NCBI GenBank assembly: GCA_035689345.1
Contig: DASSLR010000075.1
Location: 1-43,810 of the forward strand
Reading direction: 5' to 3'
Source of the DNA: CF-118 sp035689345
Lineage (GTDB): Bacteria; Chloroflexota; Dormibacteria; Dormibacterales; Dormibacteraceae
Length of the DNA: 43,810 nt
A model generated the notes under the pieces. It searched no databases, had not been told where the DNA came from, and worked only from the letters and a program-made list of their open reading frames with translations. The position numbers and the translations under genes were made by a program. Positions 31,317-39,814 of this stretch are shown here, piece by piece; the first letter of the stretch is position 1; each line of letters begins with the position of its first letter.

Positions 31317-32096
31317 ATGACGATGGGCACCCGTCTCGCCGGCAAAGTTTGTGTGATCACGGGCGCGGGCTCCGGCATCGGGCAGGCCAGCGCGCTCCTG
31401 TTCGCCTCGGAGGCGGCGCGTGTGGTCGTGGCCGACATCGACCTCGACGCGGCCCAGCAAACCGTGGCAGCGATCGAGCGTGGCGGGGGCGAGGCCGTGG
31501 CCGAGCAGGTGGACGTCACCGACGAGCGGCAAACGGTCGAGCTCGCGGACCGAGTCGTGCGGCGATATGAGCGAATCGACGTGCTGTTCAACAACGCTGG
31601 GATACCTGGCGTCGGCGACACGGTCGAAACGACGCCGGAGCTCTTCGACCGTGTGATGCGAGTCAACGTGCGAGGGGTCTTCTTGATGACGCGCGCGGTC
31701 GTCCCGCACATGATCGAGCGCAAGTCGGGCTCGATCATCAACATGTCCTCGGGCATTGCCGAGATCGGCCTTGCGCGCCGCGTCTCGTACGCCGCCTCGA
31801 AGGGCGCCGTCTACGCCATGACGAAGTCGATGCAGGTGGACCTCGCGCCGCACGGAGTGCGCGTGAACGCTCTGCTTCCGGGCACGATTCTCACGCCCTT
31901 CGTGGAGCGATACCTGAAAGAGTCCTATACCGACCCCGAGGAGGGAATGGCGAGCATCCGTAAACGACAGCTGAGCCAGGAGCTCGGCCGCCCGGAGGAC
32001 GTGGCTGCGGCGGCCGTCTTCCTCGCGTCCGACGAGTCGAAGTTCATGATGGCCGCCGGACTCGTGATCGACGGAGGCATGACCGGCGCGAAGTAG
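31317..32096 (+). CDS. SDR oxidoreductase, probable 2-keto-3-deoxy-L-fuconate 4-dehydrogenase
   Basis: The protein is 259 residues. The NAD site ITGAGSGIG (14-22), NNAG (92-95), catalytic Ser 144/145, Tyr 158 and Lys 162 are all present, and it ends in the typical VIDGGMTG. Its place is inferred from context: fuconate dehydratase makes 2-keto-3-deoxy-L-fuconate, and the FAH hydrolase in this island needs the 2,4-diketo acid, the product of an SDR at this step. It is the first gene of the plus-strand operon and is divergent from the regulator. Confidence 0.85.
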   Translation: MTMGTRLAGKVCVITGAGSGIGQASALLFASEAARVVVADIDLDAAQQTVAAIERGGGEAVAEQVDVTDERQTVELADRVVRRYERIDVLFNNAGIPGVGDTVETTPELFDRVMRVNVRGVFLMTRAVVPHMIERKSGSIINMSSGIAEIGLARRVSYAASKGAVYAMTKSMQVDLAPHGVRVNALLPGTILTPFVERYLKESYTDPEEGMASIRKRQLSQELGRPEDVAAAAVFLASDESKFMMAAGLVIDGGMTGAK

Positions 32097-32966
32097 GTGA
32101 GGCTCACGCGCCGCGACCGGCTGGTTCTGTTCGCCCCGCTCGCGGTCTTGCTTGCGGGCTGGCTAGTCGGGCCCGCGCTGCTCGGCCTTCTCTCCACGTT
32201 CACCACGTTCTCGCCCTTCGCGACGAAGGTGAGTTTCGTCGGCCTCGACAACTATGTCGCCGTCGTCCGCGACCCCGAGTTCGCCGCCGCCGCTCGCAAC
32301 ATCGTGCTTTTCACTGTCATCGCCGTCCCGCTCGAGCTCGTCGTCGGGTTCGCGATTGCCTACCTCCTGCGAGAGCCGTTCCGCGGGCGCGCCGGCCTGC
32401 GAGTGCTGCTGCTCCTCCCGTGGCTCGTCAGCCCAATCGGCAGCGGCGTGATGTGGCACTTCCTCCTCGGTTCGACCAACGGATTTCTGAACTTCGCCTC
32501 TGGCTGGCTCGGCTTCCCGGACGTGACCTCGCCGCTGGGAGATCTGCGCCTTGCCCTGCCGGTGGTGATCGCGGTCGAGGTCTGGCGCCTGTCGCCCTTC
32601 GTCGCCTTTCTTCTACTTCCTGGTCTATCGGCCATTCCGCGTGAGCGCTGGGACGTCGCCAGGCTCTCCGGCGCTTCATGGATCCGGGAGATTCTCGATG
32701 TCGCTCTGCCGTCGATCCGGCCGCTGCTGATCACCGTCACCATGCTGCTGACCGGCTTCGCTCTCGGCAGTTTCGACGTCGTGCTCATCCTCACCGGCGG
32801 CGGTCCCGGCACGGCGACGCTGACGCCCGCGCTGTACAGCTACGCCCAGGCGTTCGAGACCAACCTCTGGCCGGCGGGCGCGGCCTCGGCGTGGCTCATC
32901 GCGGGTGCGGTGCTCGTCGTCGGCGTCGCCTACGTCAAATTGGCGAGCCAGGGCGACTCGAGGTGA
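32097..32966 (+). CDS. Sugar ABC transporter permease (LacF/MalF type), pair 1
   Basis: The protein is 289 residues with six membrane segments. GLDNYVAVVRDPEF and the late GGGPGTATLTPALYSYAQAFE are typical of sugar permease 1; the coupling loop reads IPRERWDVARLSGAS, a degenerate EAA motif. GTG 32097 directly follows the SDR stop. The partner permease overlaps the end by 4 bp (GTGA). Confidence 0.9.
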   Translation: MRLTRRDRLVLFAPLAVLLAGWLVGPALLGLLSTFTTFSPFATKVSFVGLDNYVAVVRDPEFAAAARNIVLFTVIAVPLELVVGFAIAYLLREPFRGRAGLRVLLLLPWLVSPIGSGVMWHFLLGSTNGFLNFASGWLGFPDVTSPLGDLRLALPVVIAVEVWRLSPFVAFLLLPGLSAIPRERWDVARLSGASWIREILDVALPSIRPLLITVTMLLTGFALGSFDVVLILTGGGPGTATLTPALYSYAQAFETNLWPAGAASAWLIAGAVLVVGVAYVKLASQGDSR

Positions 32967-33784
32967 AGCGTCGAGCGCTGCTTCTCGCCATTGCGGTCCT
33001 CGTCTTCCTGTTCCCGCTCACGTGGACGGCGCTCGCCTCCCTCGGAATCGTGCCCGACAACTCCTCCCGGCCGCCTTCATGGGCCGGCTCGCTCTCCCTG
33101 GAGCATTTCGCCGACGTCGGGCTCGCAGAGCCGGCGTTCTGGGATGAGCTCACGACGAGCACAGTCGCCGCGCTCACGGCGACGTTCATAACGATCGTGG
33201 TGTCCTATCCGGCCGCCTACGCGCTGGCGCGATCGCGTTCTCGCCTCGAGTCTTTTGTTTCGCCGGCCTTCGTCGTCCTGGCGAGCCTGCCTGCCATGTC
33301 GTACGTCATTCCTCTGAGTGACCTGATGCGTCGCGCGCATCTGCTGGACACTCTCGCCGGCATCGTGCTCAGCGAGGCGGCGGTCACCGCGCCGCTTGCC
33401 GTGTACGTGCTCCACGGTGCGTGCCGCCAGCTCTCGGCCGAATGGGAGGAGGCTGCGGTGATCGATGGCGCCGGCCTCCTGCGCACCCTCGGCCAGGTCG
33501 TCCTGCCCATGGTTGCGCCCGCGGTGGTCGCGACCGCGATCGTGGTGTTCGTCATCGACTGGAACCTGCTCCTCGTGCCGCTGGTGCTGACCTCGGGTGA
33601 GGTCAAGACCGTGCCGGTCGCCATGAGCGACTTCTTCACCTTCGAGCGCGAGCTCGAGTGGCCGGCCGCGGCGGCGGCGCTCGTCATCTCGCTGGCGCCG
33701 GTCGCCGTGCTCGTCGCACTGTTTCACCGGGCCCTGCAGCGCTTCGCCCTCGAGGCAGTCGGCCCAGAGTCATCCGATGAATAG
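32963..33784 (+). CDS. Sugar ABC transporter permease (MalG type), pair 1
   Basis: The protein is 273 residues, six membrane segments, with the coupling loop EWEEAAVIDGAGLLRTLGQVVLP (EAA motif). GTG 32963 overlaps the previous stop. The frame extending upstream to 32678 is antisense-free but lies inside the partner gene and is not used. No ATPase gene follows. Confidence 0.9.
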   Translation: MKRRALLLAIAVLVFLFPLTWTALASLGIVPDNSSRPPSWAGSLSLEHFADVGLAEPAFWDELTTSTVAALTATFITIVVSYPAAYALARSRSRLESFVSPAFVVLASLPAMSYVIPLSDLMRRAHLLDTLAGIVLSEAAVTAPLAVYVLHGACRQLSAEWEEAAVIDGAGLLRTLGQVVLPMVAPAVVATAIVVFVIDWNLLLVPLVLTSGEVKTVPVAMSDFFTFERELEWPAAAAALVISLAPVAVLVALFHRALQRFALEAVGPESSDE

Positions 33785-33915
33785 ACCGTTCGGGCGCGAT
33801 TTGGGCTTGACAAACCGGCCGTAGCGGTCTAAACATCCTACATCCACGCGCTTGGGGGCTCTCCCTGCACCTCCAGCACGCAACCCGGCTTTTGGAATCA
33901 GAGGTGAAAGAACAG
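33785..33915 (+). promoter_or_regulatory. Promoter of the binding-protein gene
   Basis: TTGACA (33807-33812) is a perfect -35; TAAACA (33830-33835) is the -10 at 17 bp. The leader is about 75 nt and ends with GAGGTGA (33901-33907), 8 nt before the ATG. Short inverted arms ACCG/CGGT (33814-33828) lie between the boxes. The CAGCTTC site of the divergent region is absent, so this promoter may be regulated differently. Confidence 0.6.
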
Positions 33916-35412
33916 ATGAGTCGACACCTGGCGAGGGCGCTGGTGCTGGTCGTGGGGGCGGCGATCGCGCTCGCGGGCTGTACCAACGGCAACAACACGT
34001 CTTCGGGCCAAAAATTCAGCGGCGTCACGGTCAGGGTCGTCACCTTCACCGGTCCTCAGATCGCCGAGCCGCTGCAGCGCCGAGCCCCTGACTTCGAGAA
34101 GCTCACCGGAGCCAAGATCGAGGTCATCACGGTTCCGTTCTCCGACCTCTACCAGAAGCTCCTGACCGACTTCTCCACCAAGACCAACTCGTATGACGCG
34201 ACGGTCTTCGATCCGCAATGGATGGGCGACTACGTGCCGGCCGGTTATCTCGAGCAGCTCGACGACCGGATCCAGAACGACTCCGCCCTGCAGTGGAACG
34301 ACATCGGAGCCTTCTTCCGCGACTTCAGCGCCAGCTTCAAGGGCCACATCTACACCATCCCGCTCGACGGCGACTTCCAGATGGTCTACTACCGCACCGA
34401 CCTGCTGCAGAAAGACGGGCTGAAGCCGCCTGAGACCTGGGACGACTACATCAGCATCGCCCAGCACTTCCAGGGCAAGGACCTCAACGGCGACGGCAAG
34501 GCCGACTACGGCTCCTGCCTCGCGATGAAGAGGAGTGCTCAGTCGTACTGGATGTACCTCTCCATCGCATCGGCCTACCTGCAGAGCCAGGGCACAAAGC
34601 AGGGTGCGTTCTTCGACACGACCACCATGCAACCGCTCTACAACAACCCCGGCGCAGCCGCCGCTCTCAACGTGTACAAGACGCTGTCCAAGCTCGGTCC
34701 TCCGGACCAGCTGAACAACGACGTCGGCGATTCACGTGGCCTGTTCGTCACGGGTCGGTGCGCGCTGTCGCTCGACTGGGGTGACATCGGCCCACTGGCG
34801 ACCGACAAGACGCAATCCAAGGTCATCGACAAAGTCGGCGCCATCATCCTGCCGGGTTCGAAGCAGGTCCTCGACCGCTCGAGCGGCCAGCTCGTCGACT
34901 GCAACTCCACCCTGTGCCCGTACGCCGTCAACGGCGTCAACCACTCTCCGTTCGCAGCCTTCGGTGGTTGGTCGGGGGCCATCAACCACGCCTCGTCGAG
35001 CAAGGTCAAGGACGCGGCGTACGCATTTCTCTCGTACATGTCCCAGCCCGCCCAGTCGAGCGTCGACGTGACCCTCGGCAAGACCGGGTTCAACCCATAC
35101 CGCGCTTCGCACTTCAACAACCTCGGTCCATGGGAAGCCTCGGGCATGAGCGAGACCGCTGCCAAGAACTACCTCGGCGCCATCCAGGCGAGCCTGCAGA
35201 GCCCGAACATGGTGCTCGACCTGCGCATCCCGCAGACGGCGTACTACCAACAGACCGCGCTCGACACCGCGCTTGCGCAGTTCCTCGCCGGTGAGCTGAA
35301 CGTCGATCAGACGATGGCCCAGATCACGGACCAGTGGAACAAGAAGACTGACGAGATAGGTCGGCAATCGCAGCTCGACGCCTACAAGTCGAGCCTGAGC
35401 ATCACGAAGTAA
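33916..35412 (+). CDS. Sugar-binding lipoprotein of an ABC transporter
   Basis: The protein is 498 residues. The signal peptide ends in the lipobox ALAGC (Cys 22), so the mature protein is lipid-anchored. It is a type-1 extracellular solute-binding protein (VRVVTFTGPQ, DATVFDPQWMGDYVPAGYLEQLDD, YTIPLDGDFQMVYYRTDLLQ). A calcium-loop-like DLNGDGKADYG is in the middle. It sits between the two permease pairs and may serve either. ATG 33916 is preferred over the upstream frame start by the Shine-Dalgarno. Confidence 0.92.
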   Translation: MSRHLARALVLVVGAAIALAGCTNGNNTSSGQKFSGVTVRVVTFTGPQIAEPLQRRAPDFEKLTGAKIEVITVPFSDLYQKLLTDFSTKTNSYDATVFDPQWMGDYVPAGYLEQLDDRIQNDSALQWNDIGAFFRDFSASFKGHIYTIPLDGDFQMVYYRTDLLQKDGLKPPETWDDYISIAQHFQGKDLNGDGKADYGSCLAMKRSAQSYWMYLSIASAYLQSQGTKQGAFFDTTTMQPLYNNPGAAAALNVYKTLSKLGPPDQLNNDVGDSRGLFVTGRCALSLDWGDIGPLATDKTQSKVIDKVGAIILPGSKQVLDRSSGQLVDCNSTLCPYAVNGVNHSPFAAFGGWSGAINHASSSKVKDAAYAFLSYMSQPAQSSVDVTLGKTGFNPYRASHFNNLGPWEASGMSETAAKNYLGAIQASLQSPNMVLDLRIPQTAYYQQTALDTALAQFLAGELNVDQTMAQITDQWNKKTDEIGRQSQLDAYKSSLSITK

Positions 35413-35425
35413 CTCCGGTGCGCCA

Positions 35426-35453
35426 GACGGCGAGGCGGCGACGCCTCGCCGTC
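35426..35453 (+). other. Intra-operon hairpin between binding protein and permease
   Basis: GACGGCGAGGCG and CGCCTCGCCGTC form a perfect 12-bp stem with the GNRA loop GCGA, 13 bp after the binding-protein stop. No T-tract follows. Such hairpins protect the upstream mRNA and give excess binding protein over permeases. Confidence 0.7.
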
Positions 35454-35495
35454 CTACACGCAAGCAACTCCGTGGAAGAAGAGGATCCCTCTAGA

Positions 35496-36641
35496 GTGAG
35501 CGGCTACGTGTCAACACGCGGCTTGCGTCAGATGACCTCCCTCTGGCGCCCGGTGGTCGAGCGCGTCGACCGCTACGCCGCCGGCGTGTTCATCCTGCCG
35601 GCGGTCGTCGTGATCCTCGCCTTCTCGATCTTTCCCCTTCTGGCATCGCTTTACGTGTCGCTGTCGCGGCTGAGCTTTTCGGAAGGCGGGGTGGAGCTGA
35701 AGTTCGTCGGATTCGACAACTACGCCAAGCTCCTCTTCGGGATCGACCACGAGCACTTTCTGGGCGTGCTCGGCAAGCCGACCGTCCTCAGCACCGCCTT
35801 CCTCGGTGCTGCCTACCTGCTGATGCTGTACCTGCTGTACCGCTACGCCCGCGGCCCGAACCTGAGGGTCGGCGGTCTCATCGGGAGGATCTTCGCGGCC
35901 GTCGCCGCGGGTGCGCTGCTCTTCCTCGTCGCCAACACCGTCCTGACCAGCGGCCGCCCGGGGACGCTGGCGGTGACGATCGTCTACGTCGCCGTCGACG
36001 TGACGATCCAGTATTTGATCGGCCTCGGCCTCGCGCTGCTGGTGGTCCAGGCGCTGCCGGGACGGCGGTTCTTCAGGGTCGTGTTCCTGCTGCCAATGAT
36101 GATCACGCCTGTCGGGGTCGCCTACCTGTTCCGCATGCTGACCGACACCGACAAGGGGCCGCTCTACCCCCTGTGGGTGCACTTCGGTCTCGTCGACGTG
36201 AGCTGGGTGACCAACCCGTGGGGAGCGAGGGTCGCCGTGATGATCGGCGACATCTGGCAGTGGACTCCGTTCATCTTCATCGTCCTCCTTGCCTCGATCG
36301 AGACCCTGCCGCACGAGCTGGTGGAGGCCGCCGTCGTGGATGGGGCGACGCGCTGGCAGGTGTTCTGGCGGATCACGTTCCCGCTGATCCTTCCCGCCAC
36401 ATCCACGATCGTCCTGATCCGTCTGATCGAGGGCTTCAAGATCGTCGACCTGCCCAACGTGCTGACCAACGGCGGTCCCGGCACCGCGACCGAGTCCCTG
36501 ACGCTGCACGCCTACACCATCTGGCGAGCGCTCGACATCGGCGGCTCCGCCGCCGTGGCCTACATGCTGCTCATCGTCGTCACCTTCGTCGGCGTGACGT
36601 ACGTCAACCTGTTCCGCCGCCGGATCACGGGGATGTCGTAA
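35496..36641 (+). CDS. Sugar ABC transporter permease (MalF type) with inserted membrane segments, pair 2
   Basis: The protein is 381 residues, about 85 more than pair 1. After the usual start (FILPAVVVILAFSIFPLLASLYVSLS, FVGFDNYAKLL) an insertion of about 85 residues carries two further hydrophobic segments (LSTAFLGAAYLLMLYLLYRYA and IFAAVAAGALLFLVANTV) before the conserved core resumes at TIQYLIGLGLALLV. The coupling loop HELVEAAVVDGATRWQVFWRI is intact. GTG 35496 is taken; the open frame upstream runs through the hairpin. Confidence 0.88.
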   Translation: MSGYVSTRGLRQMTSLWRPVVERVDRYAAGVFILPAVVVILAFSIFPLLASLYVSLSRLSFSEGGVELKFVGFDNYAKLLFGIDHEHFLGVLGKPTVLSTAFLGAAYLLMLYLLYRYARGPNLRVGGLIGRIFAAVAAGALLFLVANTVLTSGRPGTLAVTIVYVAVDVTIQYLIGLGLALLVVQALPGRRFFRVVFLLPMMITPVGVAYLFRMLTDTDKGPLYPLWVHFGLVDVSWVTNPWGARVAVMIGDIWQWTPFIFIVLLASIETLPHELVEAAVVDGATRWQVFWRITFPLILPATSTIVLIRLIEGFKIVDLPNVLTNGGPGTATESLTLHAYTIWRALDIGGSAAVAYMLLIVVTFVGVTYVNLFRRRITGMS

Positions 36642-36643
36642 CC

Positions 36644-37678
36644 GTGGCCCTGCTGCGCCGATCCAACTCGGTCTCGACCAGCACCATCGGGCTGCCGACG
36701 GCGGTGGTGTCGTACGCGCTCCTGCTCGGCTGGACATTCGTCGTCCTGTTCCCGCTGTACTGGCTCGCGATCACTGCTTTCAAGATTCCGCTCGACGTCA
36801 ACGGTGGGCCCTTCTACATCCCGTGGCGCGACTTCCAGCCGACCCTGGAGAACTGGCGCTACATCTTCGTCGACCTGGGAGAGGACACCTTCAGGCCGTA
36901 CGAGAACACCGTCGTCGTCGGCCTGACCAGCACGACGATCACGCTGCTGCTCGGGTCGATGGCGGCGTACGCGCTCGTCCGGATGCGCTACCACGTGTCC
37001 CTCGGAGCGATCGCTTCGTTCGTTGCCGGCGTGGGGCTGGCCGTCGTCCTGGTCGCCGTCCACGCGCCGTGGCAGATCGGGGCAGTCGTGGGCTTCGCCC
37101 TGTTCCTGCTGCTGCTGAACACCGTCGCCAAGCGGATCTCGAAGCTGGGCGTCGGCAACGACGACATCGCCTTCTGGATGATCTCGCAGCGCATGCTGCC
37201 GCCCGTCGCGGTGGTGATCCCGATCTACATCTTCTTCCAGCAGCTGCAGCTGCTGGACACGTGGGCGGCGCTCATCATCGCTTACGTCGCGTCGCACCTA
37301 CCGATCGTGGTCTGGCTCATGCGCGACTACTTCCAGAGCATCCCGCTCGAGCTCGAGGAGAGCGCGGCGATCGACGGTGCGTCGCCCTACCGGATCTTCC
37401 GCTCGATCGTGCTGCCGCTCGCGGTGCCAGGCCTGGTCGCCACGTTCCTCTTCGTGCTCGTCTTCGCGTGGAACGAGTACCTCATCGCGCTGTTCCTGAC
37501 GAGCGCGAATGCGCAGACGCTGCCACTGACCGTGGCGGCGCAAAACGCCACGCGCGGGCCCCAGTGGTGGTACATGTCGGTGCTCATCCTCATCATGATC
37601 GGGCCGGTGATCGCGATGGCGATCGCGCTCGAGCGATTCATCGCGCGCGGCCTGCTCGTCGGCGCGGTCAAGGGCTAG
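36644..37678 (+). CDS. Sugar ABC transporter permease (MalG type) with inserted membrane segments, pair 2
   Basis: The protein is 344 residues. After MAAYALVRMRYH an insertion with two hydrophobic segments (LGAIASFVAGVGLAVVLVAV and IGAVVGFALFLLLLNTVA) precedes the conserved core at FWMISQRMLPPVAVVIPIY. The coupling loop LELEESAAIDGASPYRIFR is intact. GTG 36644 follows the previous stop by 2 bp with GGGGAT upstream. The next gene starts 1 bp after its stop. Confidence 0.88.
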   Translation: MALLRRSNSVSTSTIGLPTAVVSYALLLGWTFVVLFPLYWLAITAFKIPLDVNGGPFYIPWRDFQPTLENWRYIFVDLGEDTFRPYENTVVVGLTSTTITLLLGSMAAYALVRMRYHVSLGAIASFVAGVGLAVVLVAVHAPWQIGAVVGFALFLLLLNTVAKRISKLGVGNDDIAFWMISQRMLPPVAVVIPIYIFFQQLQLLDTWAALIIAYVASHLPIVVWLMRDYFQSIPLELEESAAIDGASPYRIFRSIVLPLAVPGLVATFLFVLVFAWNEYLIALFLTSANAQTLPLTVAAQNATRGPQWWYMSVLILIMIGPVIAMAIALERFIARGLLVGAVKG

Positions 37679-37679
37679 C

Positions 37680-38981
37680 ATGTCGCGCCGCATCACAAAG
37701 GCGACAGTCCACGACATCAGGTTCCCGACCTCGCGGTCGCTCGACGGTTCGGACGCGATGCACACTGCTCCTGACTATTCGGCCGCGTACGTCGTGCTGA
37801 GCACCGACGCCGGCGACGGCCTCGAGGGACACGGCCTTGCCTTCACCCTCGGCCGCGGCACTGAGATCGTCGTCACCGCCATCGACGCGCTGGTGCCGCT
37901 GATCGTAGGCCGGGACCTCGATTCGATCACCTCCGACTGGCGAGGCTTCTGGCGCGCGGTGACGGGAGAGCAACAGCTGCGTTGGATCGGTCCAGAGAAG
38001 GGGGCGATCCACCTCGCGTCCGCGGCGCTGATCAACGCCGTGTGGGACCTCTACGCCAAGGTCGAACGCAAGCCGCTATGGAAGCTGCTGGTCGACATGA
38101 CGCCGGCGCAGCTCGTGGCGGCGATCGACTTCCGCTACATCAGCGATGCGCTGACGCCGGAAGAGGCGCTCGCCATTCTCGAAGAGATGTCGCCGAGCCG
38201 CGCCGCACGCGAAGCGGAGATACGGCGCTCTGGTTATCCCGCCTACACGACCTCGGCCGGGTGGCTCGGCTACTCCGACGAGAAGCTTCGCGCTCTCTGC
38301 CGGGAGGCAGTCGCCGCCGGCTGGACACACGTGAAGATGAAGGTGGGCCAGCGCATCGAGGACGACATCCGGCGGGCTCGCATCGTGCGTGAGGAGATCG
38401 GCCCAGAGCGGCTGTTGATGATGGACGCCAACCAGGTCTGGGAGGTTGAGGAAGCCATCGACCACGTGCGCCGGCTCGCCGAGTTCAGCCCGCACTGGAT
38501 CGAGGAGCCGACGAGCCCCGACGACGTGCTCGGCCACGCCACCATCGCTCGGGCGATCGCCCCGATCAAGGTCGCGACGGGCGAGCACTGCCAGAATCGC
38601 GTCGTCTTCAAGCAGCTGTTGCAGGCGGATGCAATCGGGTTCTGCCAGCTCGACGCATGCCGGCTCGGCGGCGTGAACGAGGTCCTTGCCGTTCTGTTGC
38701 TGGCCGCCAAGTTCGGCGTGCCGGTGTGCCCGCACGCCGGCGGCGTAGGCCTGTGCGAGTACGTGCAGCACATCTCGATGTTCGACTACATCGCCGTGAG
38801 TGGCTCGCTCGACAATCGTGTGCTCGAGTATGTCGAGCACCTGCACGAGCACTTTGTCGACCCGGTTGTGATCAAAGACGGGTGCTACGTGGCGCCGAGC
38901 GCGCCGGGCTACAGCATCACGATGCGGCCGGAGTCCATCGCTCGGTTCGAGTACCCCACGGGCTCGGTATGGAGGAACTAG
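37680..38981 (+). CDS. L-fuconate dehydratase (enolase superfamily)
   Basis: The protein is 433 residues, the size of FucD. The N-terminal SLDGSDAMHTAPDYSAAYVVL and IGPEKGAIHLASAALINAVWDLYAK are highly characteristic. The barrel carries KMK (Lys 219 and 221), metal ligands Asp 249 (MDANQ), Glu 275 (IEEPTSP) and Glu 302 (TGEHCQN), and His 352 (CPHAGG). It dehydrates L-fuconate to 2-keto-3-deoxy-L-fuconate. It is the strongest substrate marker of the island. The next gene starts inside its end (13-bp overlap). Confidence 0.95.
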   Translation: MSRRITKATVHDIRFPTSRSLDGSDAMHTAPDYSAAYVVLSTDAGDGLEGHGLAFTLGRGTEIVVTAIDALVPLIVGRDLDSITSDWRGFWRAVTGEQQLRWIGPEKGAIHLASAALINAVWDLYAKVERKPLWKLLVDMTPAQLVAAIDFRYISDALTPEEALAILEEMSPSRAAREAEIRRSGYPAYTTSAGWLGYSDEKLRALCREAVAAGWTHVKMKVGQRIEDDIRRARIVREEIGPERLLMMDANQVWEVEEAIDHVRRLAEFSPHWIEEPTSPDDVLGHATIARAIAPIKVATGEHCQNRVVFKQLLQADAIGFCQLDACRLGGVNEVLAVLLLAAKFGVPVCPHAGGVGLCEYVQHISMFDYIAVSGSLDNRVLEYVEHLHEHFVDPVVIKDGCYVAPSAPGYSITMRPESIARFEYPTGSVWRN

Positions 38982-39802
38982 TTCGGCTCGACGAGGGCCT
39001 GTATGTCCGGGCCGGGGCTGCCTGGCGCCGGCTGCCGCTTTCGCTTGACGCGCTGCTGACGCTTTCAGTCGAAGAAATTAGGCGTCGCGTGCAGGCCGCC
39101 GAGCCGGTTGATCCGCCGCGCAACACCACGCCGCGCGCTCCGATCGAGAGCCAGGAGGTCTGGGCCGCGGGAGTGACCTATCAGCGCAGCCTCACCGCGC
39201 GCGCGGAGGAGGCGGTGAGCGCGGATCCGTACGAGCGCGTCTACACGGCCGAGCGGCCGGAGCTTTTCTTCAAGGCGACCGCTGCCCGGGTGCGGGCTGG
39301 GGGAGAGGCAATCAGCATCCGCTCCGACTCAACCTGGGACGCGCCCGAACCGGAGCTCGCGGTCGTATGCAACAGCCGGCTCGAGGTTGTGGGTTACACG
39401 ATCGGGAATGACGTCAGCTCGCGCAGCATCGAGGGCGAGAACCCGCTCTACCTTCCGCAGGCGAAGGTCTACGACGGTTGCTGCGCTCTGGGGCCGGCCA
39501 TCGGGCTGGCGTGGGACTACGTGCCAGACGGCCGCAAGATCAGTCTGGAGATACGGCGCGCCGGCGTCGCGATCTTCTCCGGCGAGACTTCGACCTCGGC
39601 TATGAAACGAACGATCCGCGATCTGCTGAACCATCTCGGACGCAACCAGACATTCGGCTCCGGGTGCATCTTGCTCACCGGCACCGGCATCGTGCCGCCT
39701 GCGGACGTCACCTTGCGCGACGGAGACATCGTCAGCATCGGCATCGAGGGCCTGGGCGAACTGGTCAACCCGGTCATGAGGCACCCGGGCCGAACCCCTT
39801 AA
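38969..39802 (+). CDS. FAH-family hydrolase, probable 2,4-diketo-3-deoxy-L-fuconate hydrolase
   Basis: The protein is 277 residues. RPELFFKATAARVRAGGE, the metal ligands Glu 127 and Glu 129 (APEPELAVV), Asp 148 (GNDVSSRSIEGENPLYLPQAKVYD) and Lys 166 are typical of the fumarylacetoacetate hydrolase superfamily branch that splits diketo-deoxy sugar acids. The expected products are pyruvate and L-lactate. ATG 38969 overlaps fuconate dehydratase. Confidence 0.88.
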   Translation: MEELVRLDEGLYVRAGAAWRRLPLSLDALLTLSVEEIRRRVQAAEPVDPPRNTTPRAPIESQEVWAAGVTYQRSLTARAEEAVSADPYERVYTAERPELFFKATAARVRAGGEAISIRSDSTWDAPEPELAVVCNSRLEVVGYTIGNDVSSRSIEGENPLYLPQAKVYDGCCALGPAIGLAWDYVPDGRKISLEIRRAGVAIFSGETSTSAMKRTIRDLLNHLGRNQTFGSGCILLTGTGIVPPADVTLRDGDIVSIGIEGLGELVNPVMRHPGRTP

Positions 39803-39814
39803 GCTGGCGCCGTC

